This document shows positions 17,944 through 26,423 of a stretch of 64,000 nucleotides of DNA, in pieces (positions within the stretch are counted from its first letter, which is position 1; each line of letters begins with the position of its first letter). Below the pieces are notes generated by a model. It did not search any database. It was not told where the DNA came from and saw only the letters and a program-made list of their open reading frames with translations. Location of the stretch: contig CALMUT010000087.1 of NCBI GenBank assembly GCA_937872925.1, positions 21,585-85,584 on the forward strand, written 5' to 3'. This DNA is from an uncultured Myxococcales bacterium (GTDB taxonomy: Bacteria; Myxococcota_A; Polyangia; Polyangiales; Polyangiaceae). The position numbers were made by a program, and so were the translations under genes.

Positions 17944-18996
17944 GTGGCCATCCGCGTCCTCGTAGTCGACGACTCCGCGTTCATGCGCGGGGCCATCGCG
18001 CGCGTATTGGACGCCGACGACCGCTTCGAAGTCGTGGGACAAGCCTCTGATGGCGCGAGCGCCGTCTCCTTGGCGCGCGAACTGAAGCCCGACGTCATCA
18101 CGATGGACTTCAACATGCCGGGCATGAACGGGGCCGAGGCAACACGGGCCATCCTGGCCGAACGCGGACAACCCATCGTCATGCTCTCTGCCCACACGCG
18201 CGAAGGCGCGACCGCAACCGTCGAGGCGTTGGCAGCCGGAGCGGTTGACTACGTGGAGAAGCCAGGAGGCGAAGTCAGTGCCAACCTCAGTGGGATCCGC
18301 GAGGCCCTGATCGAAAAACTTCTGCAAGCCGCTGGAGCCAATGTGCGGGGTGGCCCCCCTGCCTCCATGCCGATGTCGCAGCCGCTCTCTTCCAGTCGGC
18401 GCACCGCGCGACAGGACAAGCCCATGCCAGCCGGGCAACGCCTGGTGGTCATTGCCTGCTCCACGGGCGGCCCGGCAGCGCTCGTGGAACTGCTGCCAAG
18501 CCTGTCCCTGGGCAAGCGAGGCAGTTTGTTGATTGTGCAACACATGTCTGCCGGCTTCACTGAGGCGCTGGCTGCTCAGCTCTCGGAGCACGCTGGCTAC
18601 GCAGTGCGCGAGGCCAGCGGCGGTGAGGAGCTGACTCCAGGGTCCGCTTGGGTCGCTCGTGGCGGCGCACACCTCTTGGTGGATCGCAGCGGACGCCTGG
18701 CGCTGTCCGATGCTGCCCCCGTGCACGGAGTGCGCCCTGCAGCGGACGTGACCTTCCAAAGTGCCGCACAAGTCTTCGGCGCCCGCACCATCGGAGTGGT
18801 GCTCACCGGCATGGGTCGCGACGGCGCTTTGGGACTTGCAGCAGTCAAGTCCGCCGGCGGTCGAACCCTGGCGCAAGACAAGGCCTCTTCTACGGTTTAC
18901 GGCATGCCGCGCGCCGCGGTAGAGCTTGGCGTGGTTGACGAAGTCCTTTCCCTCGCACGGGTCGGGCGCGCGATCACGACGCTAGTCACGAGCTGA
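17944..18996 (+). CDS. cheB: Protein-glutamate methylesterase CheB
   Basis: 350 residues, GTG start. The receiver domain (1-120) has phosphoacceptor Asp55 (VITMDFNMPG) and Lys107 (EKPGG). A linker (about 130-163) leads to the CheB catalytic domain (165-348) with the Ser173 (CSTGG), His200 (QHMS) and Asp293 (GMGRDG) triad. It removes methyl groups from, or deamidates, chemoreceptor glutamates. No cheA, cheR, cheW or receptor gene lies near it, so it is an orphan in this window. It is followed after three bases by the MutS-like gene. Confidence 0.95.
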   Translation: MAIRVLVVDDSAFMRGAIARVLDADDRFEVVGQASDGASAVSLARELKPDVITMDFNMPGMNGAEATRAILAERGQPIVMLSAHTREGATATVEALAAGAVDYVEKPGGEVSANLSGIREALIEKLLQAAGANVRGGPPASMPMSQPLSSSRRTARQDKPMPAGQRLVVIACSTGGPAALVELLPSLSLGKRGSLLIVQHMSAGFTEALAAQLSEHAGYAVREASGGEELTPGSAWVARGGAHLLVDRSGRLALSDAAPVHGVRPAADVTFQSAAQVFGARTIGVVLTGMGRDGALGLAAVKSAGGRTLAQDKASSTVYGMPRAAVELGVVDEVLSLARVGRAITTLVTS

Positions 18997-18999
18997 GCC

Positions 19000-20865
19000 A
19001 TGAACGGACCGTCCACAGACGCGCGCCCAAGCTGCGCTCAGGTGTACCAAGACAAACGCGCCAAGCATGAGGCGGCGGCGGAAGACATCGCGTCACGTTC
19101 TCGCCTTGTGTCAAACCTGCGCGGACTGTCATTCGGCGTCTTCGTCATTGCGGCACTGTGGGGACTCTTTGGCGGTGCGCCCCAGACCGGTGGGTTGATC
19201 GCGCTTGGGGGTCTGGTTGCATTCCTCGCGCTCATCACTGTGCACGGGCGCGTGCTGGCTCGTGAAGAGACGGAGCGACGCTTCGCACTGGTGAACGCAC
19301 ACGCCCTAGCCCGCGTGACCGGACGCTTTCGCGAGCTGCCCGAAGACGGCTCCAGTTTGAAACCGGCTGCTCACCCCTATGCCGACGACCTGGACGTCTT
19401 CGGTCCTGGTTCCTTGTTCCAGCGCTTGAGCACTGCGCATACGACGCTCGGCAAGCGCCATTTGGCGGCGTGGCTGTCGGTGCCGGCGAGCCCGGAACTG
19501 ATCTCAGCGCGCCAGGAGGCCGTACGTGAGCTCGCGCCAGCACTGTCGCTGCGTCAGTCCTTGGAAGCGCTGGCGCTCTTCGCCGTAACCGACCCGACGC
19601 AATCGACAGCGGGCAAGGTCAAGCGTGCTCCGGATCCTGAGCCCTTTGTGGCATGGGCAGAAAGCGCTCCAACCCTGCTGTCCAACACCGCGCTCGTTTG
19701 GGGCAGCCGCATCCTGCCGGTCCTGACGATGGCGGCATTGGCCGGGTTGATTTGGGCAGGGCTTCCAACCTGGGCATTCACGCTACCGCTGATCGTACAG
19801 CTGGTGATCTTGTACAAAACCCGCGACGCAACGTCGCGCGCGTTCAACGCCGTGTCTACGTCCGAGGGTGCGTTTTCACGCTACGGGTCGATGTTGCGTC
19901 TGGTGGAGGGGCAGTCAGTCGAAGCGCGCCTACTTCAGGAGCTAAAGGCTCAGCTGACCGCTGGGGGCAAATCTCCCTCCCAAGCCATGCGAGTCCTCGG
20001 GCGCGCTGTGGGCTGGTTCGAGCTGCGCCACAACGGACTGGTCCACCCCTTCGCGAACGCCCTATTGCTGTGGGACGTGCACTGCGTGCTGATGCTTGAG
20101 GCGTGGCAGCGGGAAAGCGGGAAAGCGGCACGCATGTGGCTGGAGCGCTTGGGCGAACTGGAAGCACTGGCATCTTTTGCTGCGTTTGCCCACGACGATC
20201 CAAAGACGTGTTTCCCCAGCGTCGAGGCGGACAAGACGCTATTCGAGGCCCGCGCACTGGCGCACCCGCTGCTCGAAGCCGACAAGCGCGTCGAAAACGA
20301 CGTCACCCTGCCCAGCGGTAGCACCTCGCTACTTGTAACGGGTTCGAACATGTCGGGCAAAAGCACCATGCTACGCGCGATGGGCCTCGCAGCGGTCATG
20401 GCCCAATCCGGCGCCCCGGTATGCGCCGAAAGCCTGCGCCTCGGTCCCTTCGCGGTGCGCACCAGTATTCGTATCAGCGATTCTCTAGAGCGCGGCGTGA
20501 GTCATTTCTACGCAGAGGTCGAGAAACTAAGCGCAGTGATGAACGCCACGGCCGGTGGTCCCCCGGTGTTTTTTCTGCTCGACGAAATCCTGCACGGGAC
20601 GAATTCAAGGGAGCGCCAGATCGGCGCTCGCTGGGTGCTCGCTGAGTTGCTTGAGCGCGGTGCAACAGGCGCAATATCGACGCACGACATGGAACTGTGC
20701 CGCCTTCCGGAGGAGCTGATGCAAAAGGTCCAGCTTGTGCATTTCCGTGAGAACGTGAAGGACGGAAAGATGACCTTCGACTTCAAACTGCGCGAGGGCC
20801 CGGTGACAGCGGGCAACGCGCTACGCTTGATGCAACTGGCGGGCTTGGACGTGCCCCTGGAGTAA
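19000..20865 (+). CDS. Membrane-associated MutS-like ATPase
   Basis: 621 residues. Hydrophobic segments lie at about 45-85 and 240-275, and the MutS core and ATPase domains occupy the rest. Walker A is GSNMSGKST (about 448-456), Walker B is FFLLDEILHGTNS (about 524-536), and the signature-like STHDMEL follows. The mismatch-binding domain of MutS1 is absent. Proteins of this layout are annotated as MutS-family DNA mismatch repair proteins, but the membrane helices make a classical repair role unlikely. It lies three bases after cheB. Confidence 0.85.
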   Translation: MNGPSTDARPSCAQVYQDKRAKHEAAAEDIASRSRLVSNLRGLSFGVFVIAALWGLFGGAPQTGGLIALGGLVAFLALITVHGRVLAREETERRFALVNAHALARVTGRFRELPEDGSSLKPAAHPYADDLDVFGPGSLFQRLSTAHTTLGKRHLAAWLSVPASPELISARQEAVRELAPALSLRQSLEALALFAVTDPTQSTAGKVKRAPDPEPFVAWAESAPTLLSNTALVWGSRILPVLTMAALAGLIWAGLPTWAFTLPLIVQLVILYKTRDATSRAFNAVSTSEGAFSRYGSMLRLVEGQSVEARLLQELKAQLTAGGKSPSQAMRVLGRAVGWFELRHNGLVHPFANALLLWDVHCVLMLEAWQRESGKAARMWLERLGELEALASFAAFAHDDPKTCFPSVEADKTLFEARALAHPLLEADKRVENDVTLPSGSTSLLVTGSNMSGKSTMLRAMGLAAVMAQSGAPVCAESLRLGPFAVRTSIRISDSLERGVSHFYAEVEKLSAVMNATAGGPPVFFLLDEILHGTNSRERQIGARWVLAELLERGATGAISTHDMELCRLPEELMQKVQLVHFRENVKDGKMTFDFKLREGPVTAGNALRLMQLAGLDVPLE

Positions 20866-20900
20866 GCAGGTGTGGGCGGGCGCGCCGGATACGCTCGCAC

Positions 20901-21416
20901 TCAGGACCTGGCGAGATCGAAGCGCACCAGCACTCGATCCTGTAACTTGATTGCACCGAGCATTGCTTTGAATGGCGCAATCCCCCACTTGCTCGGCGCG
21001 AACTCCACCTCGCCACGGACCCGACCATCGACTTCCTGAGCGTTGAGTTCGAGGGCGTGCTCCTGCCCGTGCAGACTCAAGCGTCCAGAAATGCGAAGGG
21101 CCGACGCGCCGGCAGTGATCGTGCCATGAAAAGTCGCTTCCGGATGACGCCCGGCATCGAGCACTTTATCGCGGATGTTTTCCTCGATCTGCCCGCGGTC
21201 CTTTGGCGACAGCGCGGAGGGGTCTGGTGTGCCCTCGCGCATGGCGTGCGCGACACGCAGGCTATGCAGGGCAAAGCTGGCTTCCACCGAGGTCTCGCCG
21301 GCCTCAACTGCGAACTCCCCTACGCGAATACACAAGTCGTGAGCGACGCGGGAGAGCAAGCCCTCCTTGAAAGTGAACACTTCGACATTGCCACTGAAGG
21401 GCTTCCGTCCGCTCAT
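20901..21416 (-). CDS. YceI-like protein
   Basis: 171 residues from ATG 21416; the frame runs further upstream across a 10-bp tandem repeat and is not supported there. The segments VEVFTFKEGLLSRVAHDL, AGRHPEATFHGTI and ISGRLSLHGQEHALEL fit the YceI lipocalin-like fold that binds long isoprenoid or amide lipids. No signal peptide is seen with this start, unlike periplasmic YceI, so it may be cytoplasmic. It converges with the MutS-like gene 35 bp away. Confidence 0.8.
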   Translation of the reverse strand: MSGRKPFSGNVEVFTFKEGLLSRVAHDLCIRVGEFAVEAGETSVEASFALHSLRVAHAMREGTPDPSALSPKDRGQIEENIRDKVLDAGRHPEATFHGTITAGASALRISGRLSLHGQEHALELNAQEVDGRVRGEVEFAPSKWGIAPFKAMLGAIKLQDRVLVRFDLARS

Positions 21417-21725
21417 TTTGGGTTCTCCATCTGGGTTTCTGCGACCCTTGCCGGGGCAACTGAGGGCAACTGAGGGCAACTGAGGGGCCATGGCGGCCCA
21501 CGGCACCCGGCGGTAGCCTACAAGGTAGGCCTAGGTCGCACCTGAAAGTGTCCATGGTCAAGGACCGTTCACCATGTAATCTTAGAAGCTTATCGATTCT
21601 TGACGATGAAATGAGGGCGCGACTAGCCTGCAACGTGGGTTCCACTGGGGAGCATAGAGCCGACGGCGATCGGCACTGGCGGGCTTTCTTGGGAAACGCG
21701 GCATGAGCCGAGGGGTAGAGCCCAG
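21417..21725. other. Divergent intergenic region with a short tandem repeat
   Basis: Three perfect copies of GGGCAACTGA (21454-21483) sit just upstream of the YceI gene. The remainder holds no gene or clear regulatory motif that I can identify. Confidence 0.6.
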
Positions 21726-22625
21726 TTGAGCGAATTCGACGAAAAAACGCGAGTCACCCAAGTGGTGCAGCGGCCTTCCGGAGACGAAGGTGATACCGGG
21801 AATGACTGCCTGGTCGTGATCTACACGAAAGAACCCGGTTTGCTCGGCAAGCGTTTCGTGATGGACAAGAACCCCATTCGCGTTGGGCGCGGTGCCGACT
21901 GCACCATCGTCCTGGAAGGCGACTCGGTTTCGCGACGGCACGCCCACTTCTCGCGACGCACTGGGCATTGGTACATCGTCGATGATGGGTCCACCAACGG
22001 CACCTACCTGAACGAAGAGCAGGTCTCTAAGGAAGCCTTGTTGAACAACAGCGACCGCATCAAAGTAGGCCCGACGATCTTGAAGTACTTGTCGGGAGCA
22101 GACGCCGAGGCAAAGTACCACGAAGAGATCTACAAGATGACCATCGTTGATGGTCTCACGCAGATCTTCAACAAGCGGTACCTGTTCGAGACTCTAGAGG
22201 GTGAAGTCAGTCGCGCTCGGCGGCACGACCGGCCGCTCTCGGTCATCATCTTCGACATCGACTTTTTCAAACGCATCAATGACCAATTCGGTCACCTTGC
22301 CGGAGACTACGTGCTCCGAGAGCTCGCCCGCGTGGTGGAAGCGCGCATTCGTCGGGACGAGTGTTTCGCGCGCTACGGTGGCGAAGAGTTCGTGATCGTG
22401 CTGCCTGAAACCGCTCTGGATGGCGCCACTTCCTTGGCGGAGAACCTGCGAGCCCGAGTAGCGGAGCACACCTTCATTTTCCAGGGAGAGCGCATCCCAA
22501 CGGCGATCAGCATGGGATGTGCGCTGTTGGTGGACGCCGACAAGACCGCCACAGACCTGATCCAGCGCGCGGACGAGAAGCTTTACGAGGCCAAGCGCAG
22601 CGGACGCAACCGCGTCTGCTACTGA
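21726..22625 (+). CDS. FHA-GGDEF diguanylate cyclase
   Basis: 299 residues, TTG start. The FHA domain (about 45-125; RVGRGADCTIVL, SVSRRHAHF, STNGTYLN) should bind phosphothreonine. The GGDEF domain (about 138-297) has the intact active site YGGEEF and metal-binding FDIDFFKRIND. The usual inhibitory RxxD site is RRDE here, so product inhibition may be weak. It should make cyclic di-GMP in response to Ser/Thr-kinase signalling, a common logic in myxobacteria. The aminotransferase gene follows closely. Confidence 0.93.
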   Translation: MSEFDEKTRVTQVVQRPSGDEGDTGNDCLVVIYTKEPGLLGKRFVMDKNPIRVGRGADCTIVLEGDSVSRRHAHFSRRTGHWYIVDDGSTNGTYLNEEQVSKEALLNNSDRIKVGPTILKYLSGADAEAKYHEEIYKMTIVDGLTQIFNKRYLFETLEGEVSRARRHDRPLSVIIFDIDFFKRINDQFGHLAGDYVLRELARVVEARIRRDECFARYGGEEFVIVLPETALDGATSLAENLRARVAEHTFIFQGERIPTAISMGCALLVDADKTATDLIQRADEKLYEAKRSGRNRVCY

Positions 22626-22666
22626 CGGCTGGCACTGAGGCCCGGAGCGCACTAGCGTGCGCCACC

Positions 22667-24022
22667 TTGGGTTTTTCGGAAATTCCACCACCGCCGGAAG
22701 TCGAGCCCGGCCAAGACCAGCCGGTCATCCGCACGCGGCCACCTGGTCCGCAGTCGCGCACTTGGTTGACGCGACTTGCGCAGGTGGCGGCGCCCATGGG
22801 ACCACGCCGGAAAGTCGATCTGCGTCGAGTTGTTCGAACGGACGCGGCGCCTTTCACCGTCGTCTACTCGACGGCTAAGGGTGCCAACGTTCTCGATGCG
22901 GATGGCAATCGCTACGTCGATCTCGCGGCGGGGTTTGGATCACTGCTGCTGGGGCATGCCCATCCGCGCATCACAAAGGTCATCGAACTCCAGGCCGCAC
23001 GCCTGATGCAGGCTCTTGGCGACGTGTACCCATCGGAACCCAAGATCGCGCTGATGCAGCGCCTGGTCGAACTACGCGCGGAGCCTGGAAGCAAAGTCAT
23101 CTTGGGTCAGAGCGGCGCGGATGCCGTGACCGCTGCGCTGAAGTCTGCGATCCTGCATACAAAGAAGAGCGGGCTGATCGCTTTCGAGGGCGCCTATCAC
23201 GGTCTCTCCTACGCGCCCTTGGCTGCCTGCGGCTTTCGCGAGAGCTATCGCGCACCGTTTCAAGAGGTACTGGGAGCGCATACGCGCTTCGTACCGTTTC
23301 CGAGAACCGAGTCCGAGCTACCCCAATGTCTGGAGAGGCTACGCTTCGAATTGGCCCAGGGCGACGTCGGAGCAGTGCTATTCGAGCCAATATTGGGCCG
23401 TGGCGGCTGCGAGGTGCCGCCCGAAGAATTCGTGCCGGAACTCTTGCGCATGTGCGCACGGAGCGGTGCGGTGTCCATTGCCGACGAAATTTGGACCGGG
23501 CTGGGCCGCACCGGAGCGATGCTTTGTAGCGAGCGAGGCACCGAGGCACCAGACATCGTGTGTCTCGGCAAGGGGCTCGGTGGCGGGCTACCGATCAGTG
23601 CCTGCATCGGCCGGAGCGAGATCCTGGATGCATGGAGCCAGGCCGACGAAGTGATCCACACGTCGACCTTTTCGGGGGCCCCATTGGCCTGCACGACCGC
23701 CATCGCAACCCTCGACATCCTCAGCCGAGACAACTTGGTGCAGCGAGCGAAACGCGTCGGCGAGCAACTCCGTGACACGCTGAAAGCGCGCTACGCCGGA
23801 CATCCAAAGGTGCGCGCGGTCCGCGGGCGCGGATTGATGCTTGGAATAGACCTGGGTGACGAGGCGGGTTCCGCAGCACGGGTTGCGCGTCGTTTGCTCG
23901 AGCGTGGCTACATCACCAGCACGGGCGGAGGTCTGCGGCAGGTTCTGATCCTCACCCCACCGCTCAATATTGCGGAGCCACTGCTACATCGCTTCGCAGA
24001 CTGCCTGGCCGAGGCACTTTGA
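22667..24022 (+). CDS. Class III pyridoxal-phosphate aminotransferase
   Basis: About 451 residues from TTG 22667, or 408 from ATG 22796 (which has AGGTGG upstream). The longer form is preferred because a PGPQSR-type N-terminal motif of the family lies before the ATG. The motifs are class III: LGHAHPRI, FEGAYHG, the DEIWTGLGRTG cofactor loop and catalytic Lys in CLGKGLGGGLPIS. It transfers an amino group to a keto or aldehyde carbon; the substrate is unknown. It overlaps the LuxE-like gene by TTGA, so the three downstream products are likely made together. Confidence 0.9.
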   Translation: MGFSEIPPPPEVEPGQDQPVIRTRPPGPQSRTWLTRLAQVAAPMGPRRKVDLRRVVRTDAAPFTVVYSTAKGANVLDADGNRYVDLAAGFGSLLLGHAHPRITKVIELQAARLMQALGDVYPSEPKIALMQRLVELRAEPGSKVILGQSGADAVTAALKSAILHTKKSGLIAFEGAYHGLSYAPLAACGFRESYRAPFQEVLGAHTRFVPFPRTESELPQCLERLRFELAQGDVGAVLFEPILGRGGCEVPPEEFVPELLRMCARSGAVSIADEIWTGLGRTGAMLCSERGTEAPDIVCLGKGLGGGLPISACIGRSEILDAWSQADEVIHTSTFSGAPLACTTAIATLDILSRDNLVQRAKRVGEQLRDTLKARYAGHPKVRAVRGRGLMLGIDLGDEAGSAARVARRLLERGYITSTGGGLRQVLILTPPLNIAEPLLHRFADCLAEAL

Positions 24023-25158
24023 GCGACGTGGATTTCGTTGCCAAGAGCGACGCCCTGCACGGGCGGGTGCAAGCCTTTGCGCGGGGCCAGGGCGACGACG
24101 AATTTGAGGCCCTTGCCCTGGAAATCGCGCAATTCCAGGCCCGCAACATCCCGGCATATGCACGACTACTGGAAGCGCGGGGCAGCACGCTTTCCAGCTT
24201 CGCCGACATCGTGGCGGTGCCGACGGACGCGTTCCGCCTCGCCCGCGTGGCAGTGCATCCAAAAGCGATGGACCAAACGTGCTTCGTGTCCAGTGGGACG
24301 AGCTCTGCGGCTCGCAGCGTCCACCCGATGCGCCGCTTGGACACGTACCAAGACCTAGCCGTACGCTTCGCTACCGAGAAGCTCGTAGACGATCCCCATT
24401 CCCGACGCGTGGTCGTGGCGCTCGCACCGCATCCGGGTTCGCCACCTACATCTTCATTAGGATGCATGATGCGCGCGTTGATGGTCGCCCTTGATGGTCG
24501 TGCGCTCAGCGTGGATCCTGACGGCGCGCTGTTCAACCCCGACAGCCTTGAGCGTTGGCTCGTTTCCAATCAGGGCTTGAATTTCGCCGGACTTGAGCGC
24601 GCGGCGCGCATGGCCTTAGAGCGACAGGAGCCACTCTTGATTCTCGGAACTTCCCTGGCGCTTGTGAACTTACTGGATGCCCTAGACGGCCGCACTCTTC
24701 GCTGCCCACGCACCACCACCGTGATGCAGACCGGCGGAACCAAAGGCCGCAAACTACGCAGCACAGCGCCAGACATCGCCCAAGGTGTGGCCCGCGCTTT
24801 GGGCATCGGCGTAGAACGCGTCGTCAGCGAATACGGCATGACCGAGCTCGGCAGTCAGGCCTACAGCGATAATCTTCGCACGGGCACAAACACCACGGCA
24901 TTCACGCCCTCCCCTTGCTTGCGGATCACACCGGTTGATCCCGTGCGCCTGCGTCCCGTGCCCGACGGAGAGCCCGGCCTCGCGCGCTTCGTGGATCTCT
25001 GCAATGTGGACTCCGCGGTCTGCGTGCTCACCCAAGATTTGGTCGTGCGCACGGACCAGGGCGTGGAGCTGCTGGGCAGGCGACCCGGCGCACCCGCCCG
25101 CGGCTGCTCCCTAGATCTGGAAGACTTGATCTTGCACCGTAGCGCTCCCCAATCATGA
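24019..25158 (+). CDS. LuxE-like acyl-protein synthetase
   Basis: 379 residues, the usual LuxE length; the TTG start overlaps the aminotransferase stop. It has the adenylate-forming SSGTSSAARS (about 92-101), VMQTGGTKGRKL and SEYGMTELGSQAY motifs of the LuxE family. These proteins activate a fatty acid as acyl-AMP and hold it as an acyl-protein thioester for delivery to LuxC. It is the middle gene of a coupled aminotransferase-luxE-luxC operon; no luciferase genes (luxAB) are present. Confidence 0.88.
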   Translation: MSDVDFVAKSDALHGRVQAFARGQGDDEFEALALEIAQFQARNIPAYARLLEARGSTLSSFADIVAVPTDAFRLARVAVHPKAMDQTCFVSSGTSSAARSVHPMRRLDTYQDLAVRFATEKLVDDPHSRRVVVALAPHPGSPPTSSLGCMMRALMVALDGRALSVDPDGALFNPDSLERWLVSNQGLNFAGLERAARMALERQEPLLILGTSLALVNLLDALDGRTLRCPRTTTVMQTGGTKGRKLRSTAPDIAQGVARALGIGVERVVSEYGMTELGSQAYSDNLRTGTNTTAFTPSPCLRITPVDPVRLRPVPDGEPGLARFVDLCNVDSAVCVLTQDLVVRTDQGVELLGRRPGAPARGCSLDLEDLILHRSAPQS

Positions 25159-26210
25159 CGACGGCCATCGAAGAACGCCGGCAGCGCGTTTTGCAACTCT
25201 TGGACGCGGCACGGCTCCTGGCGGATCCAGCCACGCCTCTAGGGCAGCGAGCCCGCCTGGAGCTGCCCCAAGAGACCGGCCTGTCCCCGGAGAACGTCGC
25301 GCTCTGCCTCGAACAACATCTCGAAACCAAAGTCGCAGCAAGGGATCTCGATGCGCTATTGGCCAAGTCGACGCCATGTCGCAAGGCCCATGTCCTGCTA
25401 TCAGCCAACGTCTTCACAGCTCCGCTGCGCGCGATCAGTTTGGCGGTGTCGCAGTCCGCACGAGTGGATGTGCGTCCGTCACGGCGGCAGCCGCTCTTTA
25501 CACAACTATTGTGGGAAGCGAGCGGCGGTGCTTTTCGGGTCGTGAAGGAACTCGGCCCGGCACCTGAGGACCACGTGTGGGCCTATGGCCGCGACGAAAG
25601 CCTTGAAGCGGTGCGCGACGAAATGCCCGCGGGAGTGGTGTTCCACGGACACGCGAGTGGTTTCGGGATTGCTGCGGTCACTTCGGAGTCGGGAGAGAGC
25701 GCGTCGAAGGTCGCGACCGCACTGGTTAGTGACGTTTTTCCCTTTGACCAACGCGGCTGCCTGAGCCCGCGCATTGTCCTCGTGCGCGCCACCACGGCCT
25801 GGGCGCGCGATCTTTGCCAAGAAGTCGTGCGCGCGCTTTCGGCGGCGAACCACGACGTGCCGCTGGGAACTTTATCCGAGGATGAGGCCGCGGAACTGAC
25901 CCGCTACCGCGACACTATGACCTACACCGGCGAACTGCTACATGCCGGCAAGAGCGTCATTGGCTTCGACGAACGCGGCAACGTTCTTTTGCCTCCCGTG
26001 GGGCGCAACCTGCACCTGACGTGCGTTGAAGATTTCGGCAGCGCGCTGGCGACCGTCACGAGTCACGTCACATCCGTCGGCGCTCCAAGCGCACTGCATG
26101 CTGAATTCGCCCAACTGCTACCGCGGGCACGCATCGCGCTTCTGGGCCAGCAGCAGCGCCCACCCCTGGACGGACCTGTGGACAAGCGACCGGTCGCCGA
26201 GGTTCTGTAA
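25155..26210 (+). CDS. LuxC-like acyl-CoA/acyl-protein reductase
   Basis: 351 residues, starting at the ATGA overlap with the LuxE-like gene. The middle (about 70-260) resembles the LuxC aldehyde-dehydrogenase fold (AHVLLSANVFTAPLRAI, VVFHGHASGFGIA) with the likely catalytic Cys202 in DQRGCLSPR. It should reduce an activated acyl group to an aldehyde with NADPH. It is shorter than LuxC of luminous bacteria (about 480), mostly at the C-terminus. The last gene of the operon; no terminator hairpin was seen after it. Confidence 0.85.
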   Translation: MTTAIEERRQRVLQLLDAARLLADPATPLGQRARLELPQETGLSPENVALCLEQHLETKVAARDLDALLAKSTPCRKAHVLLSANVFTAPLRAISLAVSQSARVDVRPSRRQPLFTQLLWEASGGAFRVVKELGPAPEDHVWAYGRDESLEAVRDEMPAGVVFHGHASGFGIAAVTSESGESASKVATALVSDVFPFDQRGCLSPRIVLVRATTAWARDLCQEVVRALSAANHDVPLGTLSEDEAAELTRYRDTMTYTGELLHAGKSVIGFDERGNVLLPPVGRNLHLTCVEDFGSALATVTSHVTSVGAPSALHAEFAQLLPRARIALLGQQQRPPLDGPVDKRPVAEVL

Positions 26211-26291
26211 CGCGGACCTGGTATCCGGGGCTCTGAGCGTCGGCTTCGCCGGGGTGATCGGTGCGCCAAAAACAGTTTGTATGCAAATTGA

Positions 26292-26398
26292 TTTTCACCC
26301 ACGCGGAACCCTTGCGCGGCATCGATGGCGTTGCCAGCTCTGTGCCCTCCGAGGCGTCCCATTCGGCGGTTTTCACCCACGCGGAACCTTGCGCGGCA
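26292..26398. repeat. Two 30-bp direct repeats between convergent genes
   Basis: TTTTCACCCACGCGGAACC followed by a 10-11 base GCGCGGCA-ending tail occurs at 26292-26321 and 26370-26398, 48 bases apart. The two differ by one C. They lie in the 213-bp gap between the LuxC-like gene and the convergent lipoprotein gene. Confidence 0.75.
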
Positions 26399-26423
26399 GC
26401 GGTACCCGCCGCCATCCGCACCG

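Noticed and set aside
17734..18876. Minus-strand ORF of 380 codons
   Set aside because: Antisense shadow of cheB.
26292..26398. CRISPR array
   Set aside because: Only two repeat copies, with one indel between them and a 48-bp gap longer than usual spacers; no cas genes nearby.
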